From CAIYYX01 sp035530135 (lineage in GTDB: Bacteria; Pseudomonadota; Gammaproteobacteria; Burkholderiales; Rhodocyclaceae): a stretch of DNA of 64,000 bases. Positions 54,106-62,479 of the stretch are shown in pieces. The DNA is taken from positions 12,070 through 76,069 of the forward strand of contig DATKVJ010000077.1 of the NCBI GenBank assembly GCA_035530135.1. Direction: 5' to 3'. Position 1 is the first letter of the stretch. Every line of letters starts with the position of its first letter. A program made the position numbers and the translations under genes. Under the pieces are notes generated by a model. It did no database searches and had not been told where the DNA came from. It saw only the letters and a program-made list of their open reading frames with translations.

Positions 54106-54220
54106 CCGTCATTGCGATTGCCACAGCCCTACGGGCCTCGCAATGACGGCCCGTCATTGCGAGGAGCCGAGCGACGAAGCAATCTCCAGACTGCCACGGC
54201 CTTCGGCCTCGCAGCGACAA
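54106..54220. repeat. REP-like intergenic repeat upstream of pcnB
   Basis: CCGTCATTGCGA (54106-54117) is inverted as TCGCAATGACGG (54138-54149) and repeated directly from 54151 (CCGTCATTGCGAGG), then GCGACGAAGCAATCTCC. This GTCATTGCGAGGAGC...GAAGCAATC pattern is a widespread bacterial intergenic repeat. No transposase is nearby. It fills most of the spacer before pcnB. Confidence 0.8.
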
Positions 54221-54251
54221 GGGTGGTTTCGGTCGATACGGGCAGCGCTGA

Positions 54252-55595
54252 ATGATCCGCAAGCTTCTGCGCCGTGTATTCCGCGTCGCCGCCGCGCCCG
54301 CCAGCCGCGAGCCGGCGGTGATTCCGGTCGCGCGCCACGGTATCCGCCGCGAACACATTTCCGTCGGCGCCCGCCGCACCTGCGAGGCGCTGCAGCAGGC
54401 GGGCCATCGCGCCTACGTGGTCGGCGGCGCGGTCAGAGACCTGATCGCCGGCATCCCCCCCAAGGATTTCGATATCGCCACCGACGCCACGCCGGATGAG
54501 GTGCGCGCCCTGTTCCGGCGTGCGCGCATCATCGGCCGGCGCTTTCAGATCGTCCATGTGATGCAAGGCGCCGAGACCCTGGAGGTATCCACCTTCCGCG
54601 CCGCCCACGATGCCGACACCCAGAAGGACGAGCACGGCCGCGTCCTGCGCGACAACGTCTGGGGCTCTCAGGCCGACGACGCGGCGCGCCGCGATTTCAC
54701 CATCAACGCGCTGTTCTATGACCCCGCGAGCGAGACCGTGCTCGACTATCACCACGGCGTCGCCGACCTGAAGCAGAAGACGCTGCGCATCATCGGCGAG
54801 CCACGCGCGCGCTACCGCGAGGACCCGGTGCGGATGCTGCGCGCCATCCGCCTGTCGGCGAAGCTGGGGCTGGTCATCGATCCCGAGGCGCGCACCCCGA
54901 TCCGCGACATGGCCTCGCTGATGGAGAACGTACCGGCCGCCCGGGTGTTCGACGAGATGCTGAAGCTGCTCTTTTCCGGCCACGCCGTCGAGTGCGTCAA
55001 GCGCCTGCGCGACGAAGGCCTGCACCACGGCCTGCTGCCGCTGCTCGACGTCATCCTGGATCAGCCGATGGGCGAGAAGTTCGTGATGCTGGCGCTGGCC
55101 AGCACCGACCTCCGCATCCGCGAGGGCAAGCCGACCTCGCCCGGCTTCCTCTTCGCCACCCTGCTCTGGAGCGAGGTGCTGGCCAACTGGCAGGCGCGGA
55201 TCAAGCGCGGCGAGGTGAAGATGCCGGCGTTGTTCGAGGCGATGGACGAGGTGCTCGACCAGCAGTCCGAAAAACTCGCGATCACCCGCCGCATCAGCGG
55301 CGACGTCAAGGACATCTGGGCGCTACAGCCGCGCTTCGAGAAGCGCTCGGGCAAGACCGCGCTGCGCCTATTGGAGCAGCCGCGACTGCGCGCCGGCTAC
55401 GATTTCCTGCTGCTGCGCGCGCAAAGCGGCGAGGTGCCGATGGAATTGGCAAACTGGTGGACCGACTTCCAGAACGCCGAGGGCGAAGCCAGGATGGCCA
55501 TGCTGCTGCCCGAGACGGGGCCGAAGAAGCGCCGCCGCAGGCGCGCCCCGGGGGGCAAGGGTCGCGAGGCCGGCTCGGCGGAACCGGAGGCATGA
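54252..55595 (+). CDS. pcnB: Poly(A) polymerase I
   Basis: A 447-residue nucleotidyltransferase that adds 3' poly(A) tails, marking RNAs for decay. The signature YVVGGAVRDLIAGIPPKDFDIATDATPDEV holds the GxGR-like pocket and the two catalytic Asp residues (DFDIAT). RRFQIVHV and RREDPVRMLRAIRL-like RYREDPVRMLRAIRLSAKLG follow, and a basic C-terminal tail (KKRRRRRAPGGKGRE) resembles E. coli PcnB. Poly(A) polymerase rather than CCA enzyme is favoured by this tail. It overlaps folK as ATGA. Confidence 0.93.
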   Translation: MIRKLLRRVFRVAAAPASREPAVIPVARHGIRREHISVGARRTCEALQQAGHRAYVVGGAVRDLIAGIPPKDFDIATDATPDEVRALFRRARIIGRRFQIVHVMQGAETLEVSTFRAAHDADTQKDEHGRVLRDNVWGSQADDAARRDFTINALFYDPASETVLDYHHGVADLKQKTLRIIGEPRARYREDPVRMLRAIRLSAKLGLVIDPEARTPIRDMASLMENVPAARVFDEMLKLLFSGHAVECVKRLRDEGLHHGLLPLLDVILDQPMGEKFVMLALASTDLRIREGKPTSPGFLFATLLWSEVLANWQARIKRGEVKMPALFEAMDEVLDQQSEKLAITRRISGDVKDIWALQPRFEKRSGKTALRLLEQPRLRAGYDFLLLRAQSGEVPMELANWWTDFQNAEGEARMAMLLPETGPKKRRRRRAPGGKGREAGSAEPEA

Positions 55596-56074
55596 TCCGC
55601 GCTTACGTCGCCCTGGGCGCCAATCTCGGGCACCCGGCGGCAACCGTCAGAGCCGCCCTCGCGGCACTATCCGAAATTCCCGAGTCGGCGCTGATCGCCG
55701 CCTCCTCCCTGTACCAAACCGCGCCGCTGGGCCTGAAACATCAGCCGGACTTCATCAACGCGGTGGCGGCGCTGGATACCGCACTCGCCCCGCTCGCCCT
55801 GCTCGAAGCGCTGTTCGCCATCGAAGCGCGCTTCGGCCGCAGCCGCAGCGTGAAGAATGCGCCGCGCACCCTCGATCTCGATCTGCTGCTGTACGGCGAA
55901 TCCCGGATGAACGAGGCGCGGCTGACCCTGCCCCATCCGCGCATGCACGAACGCGCCTTCGTGCTGGCACCCCTGGCCGAGATCGCTCCCGAGTGCAGCA
56001 TCCCCGGGCACGGCGGGGTGAGCGAGCTGCTCGCCTCCTGCCGCGGCCAGGACGTCGCCCGGATCGTGGCATGA
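55592..56074 (+). CDS. folK: 2-amino-4-hydroxy-6-hydroxymethyldihydropteridine pyrophosphokinase
   Basis: A 160-residue folate-pathway enzyme transferring pyrophosphate from ATP to the pterin. It starts MIRAYVALGANLG, has QTAPLGLKHQPDFINAV, and the signature RTLDLDLLLYG, then LPHPRMHERAFVLAPLAEIAP. The ATG overlaps the pcnB stop, the pcnB-folK order typical of proteobacteria. panB follows. Confidence 0.97.
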   Translation: MIRAYVALGANLGHPAATVRAALAALSEIPESALIAASSLYQTAPLGLKHQPDFINAVAALDTALAPLALLEALFAIEARFGRSRSVKNAPRTLDLDLLLYGESRMNEARLTLPHPRMHERAFVLAPLAEIAPECSIPGHGGVSELLASCRGQDVARIVA

Positions 56075-56150
56075 TCCCGCTCAATATATTCCGAGCGGCT
56101 TTGTGTATCCTGGGCGCCGTCCATTTTCAATATCCGTTAGAGGTCCCCGC

Positions 56151-56963
56151 ATGAGCTATCTTGCCAACGAAAAACCGGTGACGCTCTCAGAATTCGCGCG
56201 CATGCGCGCGGCCGGCGAAAAGATCGCCACCCTCACCGGCTACGACGCGAGCTTTGCCGCACTGCTCGATCGCTGCGGCGTGGACGCGATCCTGATCGGC
56301 GACTCGCTGGGCAACGTGCTGCAAGGCCACAGCACCACGCTGCCGGTCACGATGGAGCAGATGGTCTATCACACCGAATGCGTGGCGCGCGGGACGAAGC
56401 GCGCCTTCGTCGCCGCCGACATGCCCTGGGGCTCGTACCAGGAGAGCCCGGAGCAGGCGCTGCGGAACGCCTGCCGGCTGATGGCCGCGGGCGCCCAGAT
56501 GGTGAAGCTCGAAGGCGGCGCGGTGATGGCCGACACCGTCCGCTTCCTCTCCGAGCGCGGCGTGCCGGTCTGGGCCCACCTAGGCCTGACGCCGCAGTCG
56601 GTGCACGCCCTGGGCGGCTACCGGGTGCAGGGCAAGGGCGAGGAAAACGCCCAGCGCATGAAGGACGACGCCCTGGCGTTGCAGCAGGCGGGGGCCGCGC
56701 TGCTGCTGATCGAGATGATCCCCGCCCAGCTGGGCGCGGAGCTGACCGGGCTGCTCGACATCCCCACCGTCGGCATCGGCGCGGGCCCCGACTGCTCGGG
56801 CCAGGTGCTGGTGCTGCACGACATGCTGGGCATCTATCCTGGCAAGACGGCCCGCTTCGTCAGGAACTTCATGACCGGCGCCGAGAGCATCGACGCCGCG
56901 GTCGGGGCCTACGTCGCCGCGGTCAAGGACGGCGCTTTCCCCGCCGCCGAACATTGCTATTGA
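56151..56963 (+). CDS. panB: 3-methyl-2-oxobutanoate hydroxymethyltransferase
   Basis: A 270-residue enzyme forming ketopantoate, the first committed step of pantothenate synthesis. Conserved stretches: TGYDASFAALLDRCGVDAILIGDSLGNVLQGH, FVAADMPWGSY, KLEGG and HDMLGIYPGKTARFVRNF. Start ATG 56151 (MSYLANEKPVTL); GTTAGAGG upstream. It precedes panC by 11 bases. Confidence 0.97.
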   Translation: MSYLANEKPVTLSEFARMRAAGEKIATLTGYDASFAALLDRCGVDAILIGDSLGNVLQGHSTTLPVTMEQMVYHTECVARGTKRAFVAADMPWGSYQESPEQALRNACRLMAAGAQMVKLEGGAVMADTVRFLSERGVPVWAHLGLTPQSVHALGGYRVQGKGEENAQRMKDDALALQQAGAALLLIEMIPAQLGAELTGLLDIPTVGIGAGPDCSGQVLVLHDMLGIYPGKTARFVRNFMTGAESIDAAVGAYVAAVKDGAFPAAEHCY

Positions 56964-56974
56964 ATCCCGCCAAC

Positions 56975-57802
56975 ATGATCATCCACGACACCATCGCCGG
57001 CCTGCGCGCCGGCCTGAAACACGCCGGCCGCGTGGTCCTGGTGCCAACCATGGGCAACCTCCACGACGGCCACATCTCCCTGATGCATCAGGCGCGAGCA
57101 CACGGCAACACGGTGCTGGTCTCGATCTTCGTCAACCGCCTGCAGTTCCGACCCGGCGAGGATTTCGAAAAATATCCGCGCACCTTCGCGCAAGACTGCG
57201 AGCGGCTCTCCGCCGCAGGCGTCGACCACCTGTTCGCGCCCTGCGAGGCCGAGATGTACCCGACGCCGCAGCAGTATTACGTCGAGCCGCCGGCCGATCA
57301 GATCAACATCCTCGAAGGCGAGTTCCGTCCCGGCCATTTCCGCGGCGTCACCACCGTGGTACTGAAGCTGTTCAATATCGCCCAGCCGCAGGTGGCCCTG
57401 TTCGGCAAGAAGGACTACCAGCAGATGATGGTGCTCTCCAACATGACGCGGGATCTCGCCCTGCCCATCGAGATCGTTGCCGCCGACACGGTGCGCGCCG
57501 CCGACGGCCTGGCGCTATCCTCGCGCAACGGCTTTCTCTCCGCGCAGGAACGCGCCGAGGCCCCGCGCTTGCATCGCGAACTGATGCGCGTGCGTGAGAC
57601 TATCATCAAAGGCGAGCGGGATTTCTCAAGGCTGGAGCACTCGGCGATGGCGGAACTGCGGGCCCACGGTTGGCAGCCGAACTACGTCGCGATCCGCCGG
57701 CAGCTCGACCTGCAAGCGCCGGACGTCGGCGATACCGCGCTAGTGGTGCTGGGCGCGGCACTGCTCGGCAGCACGCGCCTGATCGACAATCTGGAGGTGT
57801 AA
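56975..57802 (+). CDS. panC: Pantoate-beta-alanine ligase
   Basis: A 275-residue ATP-dependent enzyme joining pantoate and beta-alanine. PTMGNLHDGHISLM carries the HIGH-like motif, VSIFVNRLQFRPGEDFEKYPRT binds pantoate, and FGKKDYQQMMVL and LALSSRNGFLS follow. In relatives the second motif is FVNPLQFGP; here the Pro is Arg. The gene is in a panB-panC pair that feeds CoaBC encoded earlier in the window. Confidence 0.96.
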   Translation: MIIHDTIAGLRAGLKHAGRVVLVPTMGNLHDGHISLMHQARAHGNTVLVSIFVNRLQFRPGEDFEKYPRTFAQDCERLSAAGVDHLFAPCEAEMYPTPQQYYVEPPADQINILEGEFRPGHFRGVTTVVLKLFNIAQPQVALFGKKDYQQMMVLSNMTRDLALPIEIVAADTVRAADGLALSSRNGFLSAQERAEAPRLHRELMRVRETIIKGERDFSRLEHSAMAELRAHGWQPNYVAIRRQLDLQAPDVGDTALVVLGAALLGSTRLIDNLEV

Positions 57803-57808
57803 GCCCGC

Positions 57809-58849
57809 TCAGCGGGGCACGCGCAGTTCGTGGTTCACCCAGAGCACGGTTGCGAATAGCACCATGGCCCCGGCCTGATGGAGGGCGGCGAGCGGCACGG
57901 GCACCACCAGCAGCAGGGTGCTGATGCCGAGCGCGATCTGCAACGCAAACGCCAGCAGCAGCAGATTGGCCGCCAGCCGCGCCCGCGGCGTCAGCGCCGT
58001 CCGGAGCGAACGCAGCCAGAAGACGGGCACCATCAGGATCAGCAGCCAAGCGATCAACCGGTGGTCGAACTGTGCCGCACTCGGATTGTTGAAGAAATTG
58101 GAAAACCAGGGCTTGAGGGCGAACATGTCCGGCGGCACGAAATAGCCGTTCATCGAGGGAAAGGTATTGTAGGCCAGCCCGCCGTGCAAGCCGGCGACGA
58201 AGGCCCCGGCCTCGACCATCAGGAAGACGGTCAGCGCCAGCCAGGCGGCGAAGCGCCGCAGCGACTCCAGCCCGCGATTGCCCGGGCGCGACACCGCCCT
58301 CGCGCGCTCATTCAGAACCCCGAGCGCGACCCAGAACATCGCCGTGAAAATGATGAAGGCCAGACCCAGATGCGCGGCCAGCCGGTATTGGCTGACGCGC
58401 GGATCGTCGACCAGGCCGCTTTTCACCATGTACCAGCCCATCGCCCCCTGCAGTCCGCCGAGCACGAAGATGCCCGCGAGCTTGGGCGCGAGCTCTCGGT
58501 CGATGCGGCGCCGCGCCAGGAAATAGAGGAAGGGCAGCAGAAACACCAGGCCGATGCTGCGGCCCAGCAGCCGGTGCGTGTATTCCCACCAGAAGATGTG
58601 CTTGAATTCGCCGAGGTCCATGCGCCGATTGACCTGCTGGAATTCCGGTGTCTTCTGGTACTGTGCGAAGGCATCCTGCCAGTCGGCCCGGGTGATCGGC
58701 GGCACCGTGCCGATGATCGGCTGCCACTGTACGATGGACAGTCCGGAGTGAGTCAGCCGGGTCACGCCGCCGACGATCAGCGTCGCAAACACCATCAGAC
58801 AGCAGACGAATAGCCAGGTGGCGATGGCCCGGCGGCCGGTGTTATCCAT
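57809..58849 (-). CDS. ctaA: Heme A synthase (COX15/CtaA family)
   Basis: A 346-residue, eight-helix membrane protein that oxidises heme O to heme A for aa3-type oxidases. LIVGGVTRLTHSGLSIVQWQPIIGTVPPI is the diagnostic start, followed by FWWEYTHRLLGRSIGL and later SAAQFDHRLIAWLL and ALHQAGAM with heme-binding histidines. It implies an aa3-type oxidase elsewhere in the genome, beside the cbb3 enzyme at the window's right end. It is convergent with panC. Confidence 0.94.
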   Translation of the reverse strand: MDNTGRRAIATWLFVCCLMVFATLIVGGVTRLTHSGLSIVQWQPIIGTVPPITRADWQDAFAQYQKTPEFQQVNRRMDLGEFKHIFWWEYTHRLLGRSIGLVFLLPFLYFLARRRIDRELAPKLAGIFVLGGLQGAMGWYMVKSGLVDDPRVSQYRLAAHLGLAFIIFTAMFWVALGVLNERARAVSRPGNRGLESLRRFAAWLALTVFLMVEAGAFVAGLHGGLAYNTFPSMNGYFVPPDMFALKPWFSNFFNNPSAAQFDHRLIAWLLILMVPVFWLRSLRTALTPRARLAANLLLLAFALQIALGISTLLLVVPVPLAALHQAGAMVLFATVLWVNHELRVPR

Positions 58850-58977
58850 AAACGATTCCTATCAGAGGCGAGCGGCCACTAGCGCTCGGGGTGAAACCGC
58901 GACTATAAAGCCAGGGGAAAGACGGTGCAAATGCTCCGGCAGTCTAGCGCCTGCTACGGGCACCCCGGCGACGGGCA

Positions 58978-59151
58978 CTAGGCGACCAGCTTGTCGGCGA
59001 TGAAACCGATAAAGTAAGAAATCGCCAGCGCCAGGGTAAACACCAGGAGATTGCGCGTCATGCCCGAGGGCAGATCCATGTCGCCCAGGCGGCGCTTGAG
59101 ATAGAAGCTGGCGATGAAGAACGTCAGCGTCGATAGCACGAAGCTCAGCAT
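58978..59151 (-). CDS. Small two-helix membrane protein
   Basis: A 57-residue hypothetical starting MLSFVLSTLTFFIASFYLKRRLGDMD, with two hydrophobic segments (about 3-19 and 34-52) and a charged loop between. I do not recognise a family. Start is the internal Met at 59151. It follows the heme A synthase gene's upstream region with 128 bases between, so it may have its own promoter. Confidence 0.6.
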   Translation of the reverse strand: MLSFVLSTLTFFIASFYLKRRLGDMDLPSGMTRNLLVFTLALAISYFIGFIADKLVA

Positions 59152-59273
59152 CGAATGTCTCCGGGGGACTCTCGGATTCCGGGGCCGCCAGTGTGCCACG
59201 AACCAGCCCGGCCGGAGGCGCGAAAATCCATTATGATGGGATCTGACAAGATGAATGGGGCGGCGCGGGAACC

Positions 59274-59642
59274 ATGAGCAAGACGCCGGACAGGCTCGAC
59301 CGGGTGGTCGCCGAGGCGCGGCGCAACGCCGAACTGCGCGAGCGTGGCTATCGGGAGCGGGCGCTCAATATCTATCCCTGGGTCTGCGGCCGCTGTACCC
59401 GGGAGTTCACCCGCGACAACCTTCAGCAACTCACCGTCCATCACCGGGATCACGACCACGACAACAATCCCCCGGACGGCAGCAACTGGGAGCTGCTCTG
59501 CGTCTATTGCCACGACAACGAGCACTCACGCCACCTCGAGTCCGACCGGAGTGCCGGCTCATCCTCGGGCACTCCGACGGCTGCGATCGCGACCCACAAC
59601 CCATTCGCGGACCTCAGGTTCCTGCTGAAAGGAAAATCCTAG
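59274..59642 (+). CDS. YajD-type HNH endonuclease family protein
   Basis: A 122-residue protein matching E. coli YajD: ALNIYPWVCGRCTREFTRDNLQQLTVHHRDHDHDNNPPDGSNWELLCVYCHDNEHS and a NPFADLRFLL C-terminus. The CxxC pairs (C38/C41 and CVYC) bind a structural zinc, and the VHHRDHD and CHDNEH region forms an HNH nuclease-like site. Cellular role is unknown. It is divergent from the small membrane protein and precedes the HDOD gene. Confidence 0.9.
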   Translation: MSKTPDRLDRVVAEARRNAELRERGYRERALNIYPWVCGRCTREFTRDNLQQLTVHHRDHDHDNNPPDGSNWELLCVYCHDNEHSRHLESDRSAGSSSGTPTAAIATHNPFADLRFLLKGKS

Positions 59643-59725
59643 GTTCTGGCATAATCTGGCTATGCCGGCTGCGCGACGCATAGCCCCCGCAACGCACAGC
59701 CGAATTCCAACCGTCGCCCCTTGAC

Positions 59726-60595
59726 ATGACACAGATCGCACCCGAGATTGAACGGAAGCTAGGCATCGTCGTCGAGCGCATGCCGGCCTTCCCGAAGAGC
59801 GTGCAGAAGATCCTCGAGATCACGAGAAACATCAACTGCACGCCGCGGGAGCTGGTCGGCATCGTCGAGAAGGATCCGGTGATCACCCTGAAGGTCCTGA
59901 GGGTGGTCAACTCGGCGCAATTGAGCCTGCCCACCAAGATCACCTCGATCAACCAGTCGGTGGTCTATCTCGGTGTGAACACCATCAAGAATCTGGCGCT
60001 GTCGATCGCCGCCATCGGCATCCTGCCGACGACCAACGCCGCCGGCTTCGACATCCAGCGCTATCTGATGCATTCCCTGACCACGGCGGCTTTCTCGCGC
60101 CAGCTGTGCTCCGTGTATGCGGCGGGCGAAGCCGATCCCGGCGACTGCTACATCGCCGGCCTGCTGCACGACTTCGGCAAGATCGTCTTCGCCCAGTTCA
60201 TGCCCGAGCAGTTCCGCCAGGTGCTCGCCCGGTGCGCGGAGACCACCCTGCCGTCACACTGCGCGGAGCTCGAGCTGATCGGCGCCGACCATACCGTGGT
60301 CGGTGCCATGCTCGCCGGCAAGTGGAAATTCCCGGCGGCCCTGGTCGACTCCATCCGCAGCCATCACTCGTCCGACGCACCCGCCACGGCCATGAACGAC
60401 TGCCTGCGCATGGCCGACCTGATCAGCAGACAGCTCGGCAGCGGCGACATGGACACCCCCTACCGCGAAGGCGAGTCGCCGATCAATCCTGCGCGCTTCG
60501 GCACGGACCTCGACCGGGTGGTCGCCTCGCTGGGCGACATCGAGAAAATGGTCGAAGACGCCGCGGCCTTCGCCCAGGCGGGAATGTCCAAATGA
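59726..60595 (+). CDS. HDOD-domain protein
   Basis: A 289-residue protein with an HDOD domain over most of its length: residues about 10-215, including KVLRVVNSAQLSLPTKITSINQSVVYLG. A divergent HD-like YIAGLLHDFGKIVF stretch follows. HDOD proteins appear in signalling (chemotaxis, c-di-GMP, stress) and many lack metal-dependent phosphohydrolase activity. A 20-codon open frame ends 1 base before its ATG. It overlaps the MBL gene as ATGA. Confidence 0.9.
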   Translation: MTQIAPEIERKLGIVVERMPAFPKSVQKILEITRNINCTPRELVGIVEKDPVITLKVLRVVNSAQLSLPTKITSINQSVVYLGVNTIKNLALSIAAIGILPTTNAAGFDIQRYLMHSLTTAAFSRQLCSVYAAGEADPGDCYIAGLLHDFGKIVFAQFMPEQFRQVLARCAETTLPSHCAELELIGADHTVVGAMLAGKWKFPAALVDSIRSHHSSDAPATAMNDCLRMADLISRQLGSGDMDTPYREGESPINPARFGTDLDRVVASLGDIEKMVEDAAAFAQAGMSK

Positions 60596-61479
60596 AGGTG
60601 CGCTTCTGGGGCGTGCGCGGTTCGATTCCCTCGCCGGGCCCGAAAACCTTCCGCTACGGCGGCAACACCACCTGCATCGAGATCAGGAGCGATGCCGGCG
60701 AGCTGATCATCCTCGACGGCGGCACCGGGATCTTCGCCCTGGCGCAGTCCCTGCTCAAGGAACTGCCGATCGCCGCCAACGTGTTCATCACCCATACCCA
60801 CTGGGACCACATCCACGGCCTGCCCTTCTTCACGCCGCTCTATATCCCGGGCAACTCCGTGCGCCTGTGCGGCGCCCACGATGTCGTCACCGGCACCGGC
60901 ATCGAGCAGGTGATGAGCGTGCAGTTGCAGTACAGCTACTTCCCGGTGCGCGAGGCGGAGATGCGCGCCCGGATCGAGTACCAGACCCTGCGCGTCGGCG
61001 CCGTGGTGGAAGTCGGCGACGCTCGGGTGAGCAACACCATACTCAACCATCCGGTAATCAACCTCGGCTACCGCATCGACTGCAACGGCAAGTCGGTGTT
61101 CTTCACCGGCGACCACGAGCCCTACTTCAATATCTACGAGCCCGGCGACGAGGATTACGACGAGTACCAGACGCTGATCGAGGAAAAGCAGCGCGCCATC
61201 GACGAAGCGGTGCGCGGCGCCGACGTCTTGATCGCCGACTGCTCCTACACCGCGGCCGAGTATCCGGCCAAGCGCGGCTGGGGCCACGGCACCTTCGACT
61301 CGTCGATCGAACTCGCCCGCCGTTGCGGCGTGAAGCAGCTGGTGTGTACCCACCACGAGCCGACGCGCAGCGACGACGAGCTCGAACAGGTCTTCGGCGA
61401 AGCCCTCTCGCATTTCTCCCACGGCCCCGCCGACCCCTCGGTGATCCTCGCCCGCGAGGGCCTGGAAATCGACATCTAG
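60592..61479 (+). CDS. Metallo-beta-lactamase-fold phosphodiesterase-like protein
   Basis: A 295-residue MBL protein starting MKVRFWGVRGSIPSPGPKTFRYGGNT, typical of the RNase Z/PhnP-like cyclic phosphodiesterase branch. Metal motif THTHWDHIHG at about residues 67-76; further ligands in NHPVINLGY, FFTGDHE and CTHHEPTRSDDE. Its ATG overlaps the HDOD stop, so the two probably act together, perhaps in nucleotide signalling. Substrate not determined. Confidence 0.85.
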   Translation: MKVRFWGVRGSIPSPGPKTFRYGGNTTCIEIRSDAGELIILDGGTGIFALAQSLLKELPIAANVFITHTHWDHIHGLPFFTPLYIPGNSVRLCGAHDVVTGTGIEQVMSVQLQYSYFPVREAEMRARIEYQTLRVGAVVEVGDARVSNTILNHPVINLGYRIDCNGKSVFFTGDHEPYFNIYEPGDEDYDEYQTLIEEKQRAIDEAVRGADVLIADCSYTAAEYPAKRGWGHGTFDSSIELARRCGVKQLVCTHHEPTRSDDELEQVFGEALSHFSHGPADPSVILAREGLEIDI

Positions 61480-61517
61480 CCCCTGCTGCGCGGCGGGCGC
61501 TTGCATCGTCGATACCG

Positions 61518-61534
61518 ATGTCATAATATGACAT
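61518..61534. promoter_or_regulatory. 17-bp perfect palindrome, possible operator
   Basis: ATGTCATA-A-TATGACAT, two 8-base arms around one base, lies 60 bases before the ATG of the 103-residue membrane protein gene and after the MBL stop. A CCGGCCG/CGGCCGG hairpin follows at 61543-61564. Confidence 0.55.
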
Positions 61535-61593
61535 TGTCAATTCCGGCCGCCAAATGACGGCCGGCGTCCCCATCGCGAGCGGGCCTGTCAACC

Positions 61594-61905
61594 ATGGTCA
61601 TTCTGGGTGCCCTGATCCTCTGCCTCTGCGCTCTGGTATTTCTCTGGTGCGGATTCGAGATCCGTTACCGCGGCCACTTCGAACTGATAGACCGCTTCGA
61701 CTCGCGCCGGTTCAGGCGCCCGGCCTCCTGGGCCCGCCATTGCGGCCTGCTGCAGATACTGCTCGGGGCGGCACTGCTCGCGACCGCGTTGACCAGCCTG
61801 GAGTGGCCGGCGCTGTCCCGGGAACTGGCGCTCGCCTTCATCGTCGCGACGCTGGCCGCCTGGGGGCCGCTGGTCACGAGCTTGCGGAATCTTGAGGACG
61901 ACTGA
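61594..61905 (+). CDS. Hypothetical membrane protein
   Basis: A 103-residue protein with three hydrophobic segments (about residues 3-20, 49-66 and 78-95) and a cytosolic-looking loop ELIDRFDSRRFRRPASWARH. No family is recognised. It lies between the MBL gene and the Rrf2 regulator, with a palindrome upstream that could be its operator. Confidence 0.6.
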   Translation: MVILGALILCLCALVFLWCGFEIRYRGHFELIDRFDSRRFRRPASWARHCGLLQILLGAALLATALTSLEWPALSRELALAFIVATLAAWGPLVTSLRNLEDD

Positions 61906-61979
61906 GGGCCGCTCGGGCGCGCGGCCGGTTGCTGACGACTGCGGCCGCCGGCTAGCGAATTGCTGCATAATCGCGTCCC

Positions 61980-62471
61980 ATGATCCTATCCCGCACCAGC
62001 CAGTACGCCATCCAGGCCCTGATCTATGTCGCCGCCCAGCCGCGCGGCGTGCCCGTCTTGAAGCGCATGATCGCCCAGTATCTCAACGTGCCGCCGGCCT
62101 ATCTGGCGAAGGTGCTGCAGACGCTCGAACGGGGAGCGCTGCTCCATTCCTTCCGCGGCCGCCAGGGCGGCTACTGCCTGCGCGAGGGCTGCGAGAAGAC
62201 CGATCTGATGCAGATTCTCACCCTGATCGAGGGCCCGGGCCTGACCGGGAATTGCGTCCTGGGGCTCAAGGTCTGCTCGGACGAGACTCCGTGCCCGATG
62301 CACGTCAAGTGGACGCCGATCAAGGCCAGCATCGTCGAGCTGCTGCAGAAGCAGACGCTGGAGGTGCTTGCCCTGGCGGTGAAGAGCGGCAAGTACCGGC
62401 TCACCGATCTGCCCGGCGCGATCCTGTCGGCGGAGTCGTTGCCGGCAGGACGGCGGCGCACGTTCTCCTGA
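61980..62471 (+). CDS. Rrf2-family transcriptional regulator
   Basis: A 163-residue regulator starting MILSRTSQYAIQALIYVAAQP, with a winged helix (PPAYLAKVLQTLERGALLHSFRGRQGGYCL). The cysteine triad CVLGLKVCSDETPC (C-x6-C-x5-C) suggests an iron-sulfur cluster like IscR/NsrR, but its spacing differs slightly from both. A CATAAT element ends 8 bases before the ATG. It is upstream of the FNR-like gene and may sense oxygen, nitric oxide or iron-sulfur status. Confidence 0.85.
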   Translation: MILSRTSQYAIQALIYVAAQPRGVPVLKRMIAQYLNVPPAYLAKVLQTLERGALLHSFRGRQGGYCLREGCEKTDLMQILTLIEGPGLTGNCVLGLKVCSDETPCPMHVKWTPIKASIVELLQKQTLEVLALAVKSGKYRLTDLPGAILSAESLPAGRRRTFS

Positions 62472-62479
62472 TCACGCCC

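Noticed and set aside
60619..60630. GGTTCGATTCCC resembling a tRNA T-arm
   Set aside because: It lies inside the start of the MBL gene and no cloverleaf can be drawn around it.
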